Below are positions 6,714 through 12,838 of a stretch of DNA of 13,036 bases, in pieces. Every line of letters starts with the position of its first letter. The first letter of the stretch is position 1. The translations under genes were made by a program, and so were the position numbers. The notes under the pieces are model-generated. The model did no database searches and had not been told where the DNA came from. It worked only from the letters and a program-made list of their open reading frames with translations. Location of the stretch: contig DEPW01000098.1 of NCBI GenBank assembly GCA_002358965.1, forward strand, positions 1 to 13,036. Reading direction: 5' to 3'. The stretch comes from Bacteroidales bacterium UBA3382 (GTDB lineage: Bacteria; Bacteroidota; Bacteroidia; Bacteroidales; UBA932).

Positions 6714-7736
6714 ATGGCAATTTTAGCATTTCAAAAACCGGATAAGGTAATAATGCTCGACGCAACCGATACCTTTGGCCGTTTTGAATTCCGTCCTCTT
6801 GAACAGGGATACGGACAGACAATCGGTAACGCATTCCGTCGTATCTTATTGTCGTCATTAGAGGGTTTTGCCATCACTTCTATCAAGATAGCCGGGGTGA
6901 CACACGAATTTGACACCATCCCCGGCGTTATTGAAGGCCTTCAGGATATCATCCTCAATCTGAAACAGGTGCGTTTCAAGAGGATGGTGGAGACTGAAGA
7001 CGGAGAGGTGGCCACGATTACGATAAGCGGAAAACAGGAATTTACCGCAGAAGATATTTCCAACGCACTTTCATCATTCAAAGTGTTGAATCCCGAACTG
7101 CACATCTGTTCGATGGAGCCTTCAGTAAAGCTTGTCATCGACATCGTGGTAAGCAAGGGAAGGGGTTTCGTTCCGGCTGAAGAAAACCGCGACCCGAACG
7201 CCCCTGTGGACACTTTGCCTATCGATGCCATCTTCACCCCTATCAAGAATGTGAACTGGATAGTGGATCCGTGGCGTGTCGAACAGAAGACCGACTATGA
7301 CAAACTGACTCTCGAAATCACTACCGATGGTTCGATTTCACCAAAGTCGGCTTTGAAAGAGGCGGCAAAGATACTCATATATCATTTCATGCTGTTCTCT
7401 GATGAAAAGATAGCTTTGGAAACGGCCGTTGAAAGCGAGGAGCAGCCGCTTGATGAGGATTCACTCCGCATGCGCCATCTCCTGTTGACCAAACTTGCAG
7501 ACATGGGATTGTCAGTCAGGGCGTTCAACTGCTTGAAGGCGGCTAATATCGAGACTTTCGCCGATCTGGTTTCGTACCAGAGGAGCGAATTGATGAAATT
7601 CAGGAATTTCGGAAAGAAATCGCTGAATGAAATAGATCTTCTCGTGGAAAAATGGAATCTTTCATTCGGAATGGATGTTAGTAAGTACAATATTGAAGTA
7701 AAGAAACACATTAATAATAATTATGAGGCACAATAG
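6714..7736 (+). CDS. rpoA: DNA-directed RNA polymerase alpha subunit
   Basis: A 340-residue alpha subunit. The dimerising N-terminal domain (about 1-235) carries GYGQTIGNAFRRILLSSLEG (32-51), the signature used for dimerisation and beta/beta' binding. The C-terminal domain (about 250-325), joined by an acidic linker (ESEEQPLDED, 240-249), carries LSVRAFNCLKAANI (266-279) and NFGKKSLNEI (298-307). Those two segments hold the residues that contact UP-element DNA and activators (Arg269, Asn272, Lys302, Ser303 here, by alignment with E. coli 265, 268, 298, 299). A short tail follows. The stop lies 14 nt inside rplQ, so the two genes are likely translationally coupled. Confidence 0.97.
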   Translation: MAILAFQKPDKVIMLDATDTFGRFEFRPLEQGYGQTIGNAFRRILLSSLEGFAITSIKIAGVTHEFDTIPGVIEGLQDIILNLKQVRFKRMVETEDGEVATITISGKQEFTAEDISNALSSFKVLNPELHICSMEPSVKLVIDIVVSKGRGFVPAEENRDPNAPVDTLPIDAIFTPIKNVNWIVDPWRVEQKTDYDKLTLEITTDGSISPKSALKEAAKILIYHFMLFSDEKIALETAVESEEQPLDEDSLRMRHLLLTKLADMGLSVRAFNCLKAANIETFADLVSYQRSELMKFRNFGKKSLNEIDLLVEKWNLSFGMDVSKYNIEVKKHINNNYEAQ

Positions 7737-8226
7737 AGCAATCAATCATCTGGGCCGTAAAAGCGGACACCGCAAAGCGATGCTTGCGAATATGGCTACT
7801 TCGCTTATCCTCCACAAAAGGATTACTACCACTTTGGCAAAGGCGAAGGCTTTGAGGATGTATGTAGAACCTCTTATAACCAAGTCCAAAGAGGATACGA
7901 CGCATTCGCGCCGTATAGTATTCAGCTATCTCAAACAGAAGGAAGCCATTACGGAATTGTTCCGTAACATAGCTCCTAAAATAGCTGACCGTCCGGGCGG
8001 ATATACTCGTATATTGAAAATAGGTTTCCGTAAGGGCGATGCGGCCGAAATGGCTATCATCGAACTTGTGGATTTCAACGAGGCGGCTATGGCTTCTCCT
8101 GAAAAGAAAGCCGAGAAGAAGACCACGCGTCGCAGCCGTTCGAAGAAATCTGCTCAGGAGCAGGCTCCGCTTCAGCAGGAAGCGGCCGAGACCCAGGCTG
8201 CCGGCGCAGAGGACAAAGCGGAATAG
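7723..8226 (+). CDS. rplQ: 50S ribosomal protein L17 (bL17) with long C-terminal tail
   Basis: A 167-residue L17. The core (1-119) has MRHNRAINHLGRKSGHRKAM and RPGGYTRILKIGFRKGDAAE (90-109), the classical signatures; L17 lies near the polypeptide exit side of the 50S. Residues 120-167 form a low-complexity Lys/Arg then Ala/Glu/Gln-rich tail absent from the roughly 127-residue E. coli protein; long L17 tails are common in Bacteroidota as I recall. The ATG at 7723 lies inside rpoA and gives the exact family N-terminus. It ends 29 nt before glnA with no terminator between. Confidence 0.96.
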   Translation: MRHNRAINHLGRKSGHRKAMLANMATSLILHKRITTTLAKAKALRMYVEPLITKSKEDTTHSRRIVFSYLKQKEAITELFRNIAPKIADRPGGYTRILKIGFRKGDAAEMAIIELVDFNEAAMASPEKKAEKKTTRRSRSKKSAQEQAPLQQEAAETQAAGAEDKAE

Positions 8227-8255
8227 TATCTGGCCTGATTTAAAAGGATTAAGTG

Positions 8256-9758
8256 ATGGACAGGAAAATTTCATTGAATCCCAATAGAATAGTGACATAT
8301 CTTAATAAGTCTTCCGAGGATTTTACCAAGGAAGACATTATTAAGTTTGTCAAGGAAAACGAAATCCGGATGGTCAACTTCATGTATCCTGCCGAAGACG
8401 GGAGACTGAAGACACTCAATTTCGTCATCAACAATGAAGAATACCTTGACACTATCCTGACTTGCGGTGAAAGGGTGGACGGTTCAAGCCTCTTTTCCTT
8501 CATAGAGGCAGGCAGCAGCGACCTTTATGTCCTGCCGCGTTTCCGTACAGCTTTTGTCGATCCGTTTGCGGAGATTCCTACTGTCACCATGCTTTGCTCG
8601 TATTTCAACAAAGACGGGCAACCGCTTGCAAGCAGTCCTGAATACACGCTCAGGAAAGCCTGCGAGGCGTTCAGGAAGACCACAGGCATGGAATTCCATG
8701 CCATGGGAGAGCTCGAATACTATGTGATTGCCGAAGATGACGGCATGTATCCGGCAAAAGACCAGAGAGGCTATCACGAGTCGGCTCCGTTCTCGAAATT
8801 CGAGGATTTCCGTACGCAATGCATGTACTGCATAGCTTCTACCGGGGCATCTATAAAGTACGGCCATAACGAAGTCGGCAATTTTACCGAAGGTTCCATG
8901 ATATACGAGCAGAACGAGATAGAGTTCCTTCCGGTTCCGGCAGAACAGGCTGCCGACCAGTTGATGCTCGCAAAATGGATTATCAGGAATCTCGGCCACA
9001 GTTACGGCTACGAAGTCACTTTCGCTCCGAAAATCACTGTCGGCAAAGCAGGTTCGGGGATGCATATACACATGAAGATCGTCAAAGACGGTGTCAACAT
9101 GATGCTCGACAACGGCAAGCTTTCCCAGGATGCACGCAAGGCAATAGCCGGAATGATGGTGCTCGCACCTTCGATTACGGCTTTCGGCAACAAGGTGCCG
9201 ACCTCGTATTTCCGACTTGTGCCTCATCAGGAAGCACCTACGAATGTCTGCTGGGGTGACAGGAACCGCTCGGTGCTCGTCAGGGTGCCGCTGGGTTGGA
9301 CAGCCGCAAAGGACATGTGCGTGGAGGCAAATCCGCTTGAGAAGGCCGACCATAGGGCACATCCGGAAAAGCAGACAGTCGAAATGCGTTCTCCTGATGC
9401 TTCTGCCGATATTTACCAGTTGCTTGCAAGCCTCTGCGTAGCGGTAAGGACCGGTTTCGAACTCGACAATGCACTCGAAATAGCTCAGAGGTGCTATGTC
9501 GATGTCGATATACACAAGGCGGAGAATGCAGCAAAGGCGGATGCTCTCGAGCATCTTCCGGCAAATTGCTCGGAATCTGCGGATTGCCTGCTTAAGCAGC
9601 GCGGATATTACGAGAAGTACGATGTCTTCAGTCCTGAAATGATCGACGGCGTAGTAGCTCGCCTGAAGGCGTACGATGACCGTGAACTGGCGGCGAAGGC
9701 GAAGAAAGACAATTCGTTGGTATCGGAGATAGTCAAGACATATTTCCATTGCGGATAG
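8256..9758 (+). CDS. glnA: Glutamine synthetase, type I-like, no adenylylation site
   Basis: A 500-residue enzyme that condenses glutamate and ammonia with ATP into glutamine. Visible active-site motifs: DGSSLFSF (75-82); GELEYYV with Glu152 and Glu154; NEIEFLP (220-226); GSGMHIH (266-272); NRSVLVRVP (337-345); EMRSPD (376-381). At 500 residues it is far shorter than the roughly 730-residue GSIII also found in Bacteroidota. After EMRSPD the enterobacterial adenylylation motif NLYDLP is missing, so control by GlnE-type adenylylation is unlikely. A GTG at 8253 is in frame, but AGGA at 8245-8248 is best spaced for the ATG at 8256. It may be cotranscribed with rplQ; a terminator follows. A related gamma-glutamyl ligase cannot be fully excluded. 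Confidence 0.88.
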   Translation: MDRKISLNPNRIVTYLNKSSEDFTKEDIIKFVKENEIRMVNFMYPAEDGRLKTLNFVINNEEYLDTILTCGERVDGSSLFSFIEAGSSDLYVLPRFRTAFVDPFAEIPTVTMLCSYFNKDGQPLASSPEYTLRKACEAFRKTTGMEFHAMGELEYYVIAEDDGMYPAKDQRGYHESAPFSKFEDFRTQCMYCIASTGASIKYGHNEVGNFTEGSMIYEQNEIEFLPVPAEQAADQLMLAKWIIRNLGHSYGYEVTFAPKITVGKAGSGMHIHMKIVKDGVNMMLDNGKLSQDARKAIAGMMVLAPSITAFGNKVPTSYFRLVPHQEAPTNVCWGDRNRSVLVRVPLGWTAAKDMCVEANPLEKADHRAHPEKQTVEMRSPDASADIYQLLASLCVAVRTGFELDNALEIAQRCYVDVDIHKAENAAKADALEHLPANCSESADCLLKQRGYYEKYDVFSPEMIDGVVARLKAYDDRELAAKAKKDNSLVSEIVKTYFHCG

Positions 9759-9783
9759 CAGCCGCTCCGGCGGAAAGTTCCAT

Positions 9784-9826
9784 GAAGGAAGGGTTCGTTT
9801 TTGCAATCGGATCCTTCTTTTTCTTT
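9784..9826 (+). terminator. Intrinsic terminator after glnA
   Basis: GAAGGGTTCG (9788-9797) pairs with CGGATCCTTC (9808-9817) over 10 bp including two G-U wobbles, with a 10-nt loop. A U-rich tract TTTTTCTTT (9818-9826) follows, partly pairing back to the upstream AAG. It starts 25 nt after the glnA stop. It ends the ribosomal-glnA unit and implies separate transcription of the downstream lipoprotein/radical SAM genes. Confidence 0.75.
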
Positions 9827-9828
9827 AC

Positions 9829-9836
9829 TATTATTG
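9829..9836 (+). promoter_or_regulatory. Weak candidate -7 box upstream of the lipoprotein/rSAM pair
   Basis: TATTATTG differs at one fixed position from the Bacteroidota -7 consensus TAnnTTTG. It lies just after the terminator and would give a leader of about 50 nt before the ATG at 9893. No TTTG was found at the usual distance upstream, so this is tentative. A TGCAC/GTGCA dyad (9843-9859) would lie in or near the leader. Confidence 0.25.
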
Positions 9837-9880
9837 CAACATTGCACGACATTGGTGCATCTATTATGCGCAAAACTTTT

Positions 9881-9886
9881 GGAGGA
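9881..9886 (+). promoter_or_regulatory. Shine-Dalgarno sequence deciding the lipoprotein 1 start
   Basis: GGAGGA is placed 6 nt before the ATG at 9893. The reading frame is open much further upstream, but only this start has a good SD and directly begins a signal peptide. Confidence 0.7.
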
Positions 9887-9892
9887 TTTGTC

Positions 9893-10330
9893 ATGAAACG
9901 CATACTTGCCGCAATTTCAAGATTCATTCTTGTCACATTGTTCGGGATTACCCAGACTTCCTGTGTCATGTACGGTTCGCCTTCCGCCGATTACCAATTC
10001 AAAGGGAAAGTAATGGACGAAGGCTCCTTGCCGATAAAGGACATCCGTGTCACCGTAAAAGAGATGCCAGAAAACGAGTCGTCGTTCATACTCGAAACCA
10101 CGACCGACGCTTCGGGAAATTTCAAATTTGAGGAAAAAGTGATCGTGTCCGATTTTCCTGAAAAACTGAAGGTCGTTTTCGAAGACACCGACGGGCCTGA
10201 CAACAGAGGCGAATATCTCAAGGACAGCCTCATTATCGGTTCGCATCAGGTCGAGAAGGCAGACGGATGGTACGCGGGAGGATATGTCTCGGACGATATA
10301 GATGTGTATCTGAAGCGTAATGAATTATGA
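9893..10330 (+). CDS. Putative lipoprotein 1, rSAM/lipoprotein system (TIGR04134-like)
   Basis: A 145-residue exported protein. A basic start (MKR), a hydrophobic stretch at about 4-19 and Cys24 (ITQTSC) look like a lipoprotein signal; the -3 residue is Gln, so the lipobox is loose. After it come YGSPSADYQFKGKVMDE (27-43), resembling the first strand of a carboxypeptidase-regulatory-like beta-sandwich. Next are TTTDASGNFKF (69-79), DTDGPDNRGEY (98-108) and GWY (125-127), ending in KRNEL. This arrangement resembles the putative lipoproteins paired with radical SAM enzymes in Bacteroidota (TIGR04134, from memory). Its stop overlaps the radical SAM start by ATGA, so the two are probably coupled. 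A paralogue lies at 11421-11858. It could be a substrate or partner of the enzyme; which is unknown. Signal and family are read from sequence, function is inferred. Confidence 0.8.
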   Translation: MKRILAAISRFILVTLFGITQTSCVMYGSPSADYQFKGKVMDEGSLPIKDIRVTVKEMPENESSFILETTTDASGNFKFEEKVIVSDFPEKLKVVFEDTDGPDNRGEYLKDSLIIGSHQVEKADGWYAGGYVSDDIDVYLKRNEL

Positions 10331-11391
10331 GGCTCGGACTGAAGAACAGACTGATGTTGGAGCTTTTCCGGCAGGTATCCGAAGAGACTGTAAGAAAGCA
10401 CGAATTAAGGCAGCTCTTTTGGGAGTGTACCCTCAAATGCAATATGCGCTGCCGCCATTGCGGAAGCGACTGCAAAGTGTCGTCGGTTGTTCCCGACATG
10501 CCTTTCGAAGACTTCCGCAAAGTGCTTGAACGGGTGGCGGAGACTTATGACCCTCACAAGATAATGGTAGTGATAACCGGGGGAGAGCCGTTGATGAGAC
10601 CTGATCTTGAAAAATGCGGAAAGGAAATCTACAGGCTCGGTTTCGCATGGGGGATGGTTTCCAACGGAAGGCTCATGACCCACAGGAAGTTCGATTCCCT
10701 TTTGGCTTCAGGCCTGAACTCCGCGACGATAAGCCTTGACGGCTTCCAGCAAGACCATGATTGGATGCGAGGCGTCGAGGGAGGCTTCGTCTATGCCGAT
10801 GCTGCTGTAAGGATGATGGCGGCGGAGCCGTCCATAGCGTTTGATGTCGTAACCTGTGTAAACAAGCGCAATTTTCCAAGGCTAAGGGAGTTCCGCGATT
10901 ATCTCGTTTCTTTGGGGCTTAAAAACTGGCGGCTTTTCACCGTCTTTCCGGTTGGGCGTGCTGCGGATGACCCTGAACTTCAGATAGACAATGGGCAATT
11001 CCGCCAATTGCTCGATTTCATAGTGCAGACGCGCAAAGAGGGGAAGATCAAGGCCAGCTATGCCTGCGAAGGCTTTCTCGGGCCGTACGAGGGCAAGGTG
11101 AGAGACGGCATATATACCTGCCATGCAGGGGTTTCCGTGGCTTCAGTGCTCGCTGACGGCTCGATTTCAGCGTGTGCGAGCATCCGAAGCGATTACCATC
11201 AGGGAAATATTTACGAAGACGATTTCGTGGATGTCTGGGAAAACCGTTTCCTGCCTTACCGGGACCGTTCCTGGATGCGCAAAGACCAATGCGGGGACTG
11301 CAAATTTTTCAAATACTGTCTCGGAGGAGGCATGCATCTGCGTACGGATGAGGGAAAACTGCTGTTCTGCCACATGGACAGATTGAAATAA
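10327..11391 (+). CDS. Radical SAM/SPASM-like enzyme, rSAM/lipoprotein system (TIGR04133-like)
   Basis: A 354-residue radical SAM protein. The iron-sulfur motif CNMRCRHC places Cys38, Cys42 and Cys45 (CX3CX2C) to hold the [4Fe-4S] cluster that cleaves SAM; extra cysteines flank it at 34 and 49. The SAM-binding GGEP is at 85-88, and SNG (112-114) and ISLDG (135-139) fit later barrel strands. The C-terminus has a SPASM-like cysteine set: C247, C265, C283, C322, C325 (CGDC), C331 and C348, expected to hold auxiliary clusters as in peptide-modifying enzymes. It starts inside the stop of lipoprotein gene 1, and a second lipoprotein gene follows 29 nt after its end. I expect a cytosolic enzyme acting on a protein or peptide before export. 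The family pairing is known from comparative genomics; no reaction is established as far as I know. Confidence 0.87.
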   Translation: MRLGLKNRLMLELFRQVSEETVRKHELRQLFWECTLKCNMRCRHCGSDCKVSSVVPDMPFEDFRKVLERVAETYDPHKIMVVITGGEPLMRPDLEKCGKEIYRLGFAWGMVSNGRLMTHRKFDSLLASGLNSATISLDGFQQDHDWMRGVEGGFVYADAAVRMMAAEPSIAFDVVTCVNKRNFPRLREFRDYLVSLGLKNWRLFTVFPVGRAADDPELQIDNGQFRQLLDFIVQTRKEGKIKASYACEGFLGPYEGKVRDGIYTCHAGVSVASVLADGSISACASIRSDYHQGNIYEDDFVDVWENRFLPYRDRSWMRKDQCGDCKFFKYCLGGGMHLRTDEGKLLFCHMDRLK

Positions 11392-11397
11392 AATGCA

Positions 11398-11405
11398 TAT
11401 CTTTG
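11398..11405 (+). promoter_or_regulatory. Candidate Bacteroidota -7 promoter box upstream of lipoprotein 2
   Basis: TATCTTTG matches the Bacteroidota -7 consensus TAnnTTTG exactly, 6 nt after the rSAM stop. No TTTG is visible at the usual 19-21 nt upstream. The implied leader before the ATG at 11421 would be only about 10 nt, which is short but leaves the A-rich initiation region. Confidence 0.5.
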
Positions 11406-11420
11406 ACAAAAAAACATATT

Positions 11421-11858
11421 ATGAGAAAATTATTGGCTGCCATTTCAAAATTCTTCCTTGTTTCGCTGTTCGGCATACCCCAGGCGTGTTTCGACGACGG
11501 CACCTATGTGTGCGAATACGGTTGTCCCACTGTCCGTTATCAGCTTAACGGAAAGGTGATGGACGAGGACTCTAATCCTGTTCCGGGCATCAAGGTGTCC
11601 CTTGAACACCCCGACAACCCTTATGAGACCGACACTACTTCGGTTTCCGGGAAGTTCGTCCTGGACGAGCTGTTGGGAGGTTTCAGCCTTGAAAAGGTGC
11701 GAGTCTATTTTACCGATGTGGACGGACCCGACAATGGGGGAGAGTTTGCATCCGACAGCCTCGATCTGGAGGTATATCGGATAGAGGAAGGAGACGGCAA
11801 TTGGTACAACGGGGCATTCAAATCCGACGATGTTGAAATCCGTCTGAAGAAAAAATAG
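11421..11858 (+). CDS. Putative lipoprotein 2, rSAM/lipoprotein system (TIGR04134-like)
   Basis: A 145-residue paralogue of the protein encoded at 9893-10330. Shared features: M-K/R-K/R-I/L-LAAIS signal start, hydrophobic stretch to LFGI, Cys23 (IPQAC), YGCPTVRYQLNGKVMDE (33-49), a beta-sandwich-like TTSVSGKFVLDE (72-83), DVDGPDNGGEF (99-109), and NWY (127-129). Differences: two acidic residues directly after the Cys (CFDD), two more cysteines (31, 35), and a basic KKK end. FDD could act as a surface-export signal of the kind described for Bacteroidota lipoproteins. A frame open to 11403 would add six residues, but the ATG at 11421 begins at the same place as the paralogue. No SD. A -7 box (11398) suggests it can be transcribed on its own. 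Role as second substrate or partner of the rSAM enzyme is inferred. Confidence 0.78.
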   Translation: MRKLLAAISKFFLVSLFGIPQACFDDGTYVCEYGCPTVRYQLNGKVMDEDSNPVPGIKVSLEHPDNPYETDTTSVSGKFVLDELLGGFSLEKVRVYFTDVDGPDNGGEFASDSLDLEVYRIEEGDGNWYNGAFKSDDVEIRLKKK

Positions 11859-11866
11859 TATCTTTG
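11859..11866 (+). promoter_or_regulatory. Candidate Bacteroidota -7 promoter box upstream of methyltransferase
   Basis: A second exact TATCTTTG, starting at the base after the TAG stop of lipoprotein 2. TTG at 11833-11835 is a possible -33 element, though with about 23 nt spacing rather than 19-21. If used, transcription starts near 11872, so the in-frame GTG at 11866 could not be the start of the next gene. Confidence 0.55.
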
Positions 11867-11889
11867 TGGCGGTTAAAGATGCAGATGAT

Positions 11890-12825
11890 ATGTTGTTGGA
11901 GTCCCTTTCGTCCCAATGGAAAGATTATGAACTGATAGATTCAGGCGGATTTGAGAAACTGGAGAGATTCGGAAAATATGTCATCCGCCGTCCCGAGCCC
12001 AAGGCCTTATGGGACAAGACTCTGTCTGAAAGCGATTGGTATGCCCGGCAGGACACTTGTTTCGAGACCGGGGCCGGATTCGGGAAGGCAGGCAAGGAAG
12101 ATAGCGGCACATGGCACAATGGACCGAAGATGCCCGGACAATGGGAGATAGCCTACAGGTCGGCCAATTGCGGCAGGTTGGCTTTCAGGTTGCGTTTGGG
12201 ACTGACGTCCTTCAAGCATGTCGGAGTCTTTCCTGAGCATGCCCCCAATTGGGAATTCATTTTCAAGCAGACTTCCGATATCATTGCCGAACGGGAGGCT
12301 GCCGGAAACGGCTCTCCTGTGAGGGTGCTGAACCTTTTCGCCTATACGGGCGCGGCCTCGTTGGCCGCAAAGTGTGCCGGGGCGGATGTGGTCCATCTCG
12401 ATTCGGTGCGCCAGGTAGTCACCTGGGCCCGTGACAACATGCAGCGCAGCGGGCTTGACAATATCAGATGGGTCGTAGAGGATGCTCTGAAGTTTGTAAA
12501 ACGCGAAATGAAACGGGGAAACAGATATCAAGGGATAATCCTCGATCCTCCGGCCTACGGCCATGGGCCTGACGGGGAAAAATGGAAGCTCGACGACCTG
12601 CTTTTCGAGATGATGAAGGGTGTGGCCGGGATTCTGGACAAGGAACGCTCCTTCCTGTTGCTGAATCTTTATTCCAACGGTTATTCGGCCGTCCTTGCGG
12701 ATACCATAGTCAGAGAGGCTCTTAAACTTAAAAGTTGCCGTTCAGTCGATTACGGCGAACTCGTCTTGCGCGACGGTTTCGGGAAGAACCTGCCTCTGAG
12801 CGTATTTTCAAGAGTTGTAATTTAA
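11890..12825 (+). CDS. Class I SAM-dependent methyltransferase, RlmI/RlmK-like
   Basis: A 311-residue cytosolic methyltransferase of the Rossmann-fold group resembling 23S rRNA m5C/m2G enzymes. The N-terminal half has YELIDSGGFEKLERFG and RRPEPKALWD, typical of a widespread uncharacterised subfamily. LTSFKHVGVFPEHAPNW precedes the catalytic domain. Motif I is VLNLFAYTGAAS (about 146-157), the motif II acid Asp171 is in HLDS, and motif IV is LDPPAYGHGP (218-227). A GTG at 11866 would add eight residues, but it overlaps a -7 promoter box, so I prefer the ATG at 11890. The methyl acceptor is not determined; rRNA is likely by family, protein is possible. lgt follows 13 nt later, probably cotranscribed. 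Confidence 0.85.
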   Translation: MLLESLSSQWKDYELIDSGGFEKLERFGKYVIRRPEPKALWDKTLSESDWYARQDTCFETGAGFGKAGKEDSGTWHNGPKMPGQWEIAYRSANCGRLAFRLRLGLTSFKHVGVFPEHAPNWEFIFKQTSDIIAEREAAGNGSPVRVLNLFAYTGAASLAAKCAGADVVHLDSVRQVVTWARDNMQRSGLDNIRWVVEDALKFVKREMKRGNRYQGIILDPPAYGHGPDGEKWKLDDLLFEMMKGVAGILDKERSFLLLNLYSNGYSAVLADTIVREALKLKSCRSVDYGELVLRDGFGKNLPLSVFSRVVI

Positions 12826-12838
12826 TTTTTTACAGAAT

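Noticed and set aside
8484..9806. 440-codon open frame on the minus strand opposite glnA
   Set aside because: No domain or signal recognised; it mirrors the conserved glnA reading frame and runs through the terminator.
9851..9881. ATTG-N19-AACTTTTG as a promoter for lipoprotein 1
   Set aside because: The start of transcription would fall after the SD at 9881-9886, leaving it out of the message.
9749..9892. Extended N-terminus of lipoprotein 1 starting at 9749 inside glnA
   Set aside because: It would overlap the glnA end, cross the terminator and bury the signal peptide; the ATG at 9893 has an ideal SD and begins the signal directly.
11866..11889. GTG start for the methyltransferase
   Set aside because: The G at 11866 is the last base of a TATCTTTG promoter box; transcription from it would begin downstream of the GTG. 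If the gene is read from an upstream promoter the GTG cannot be fully excluded.
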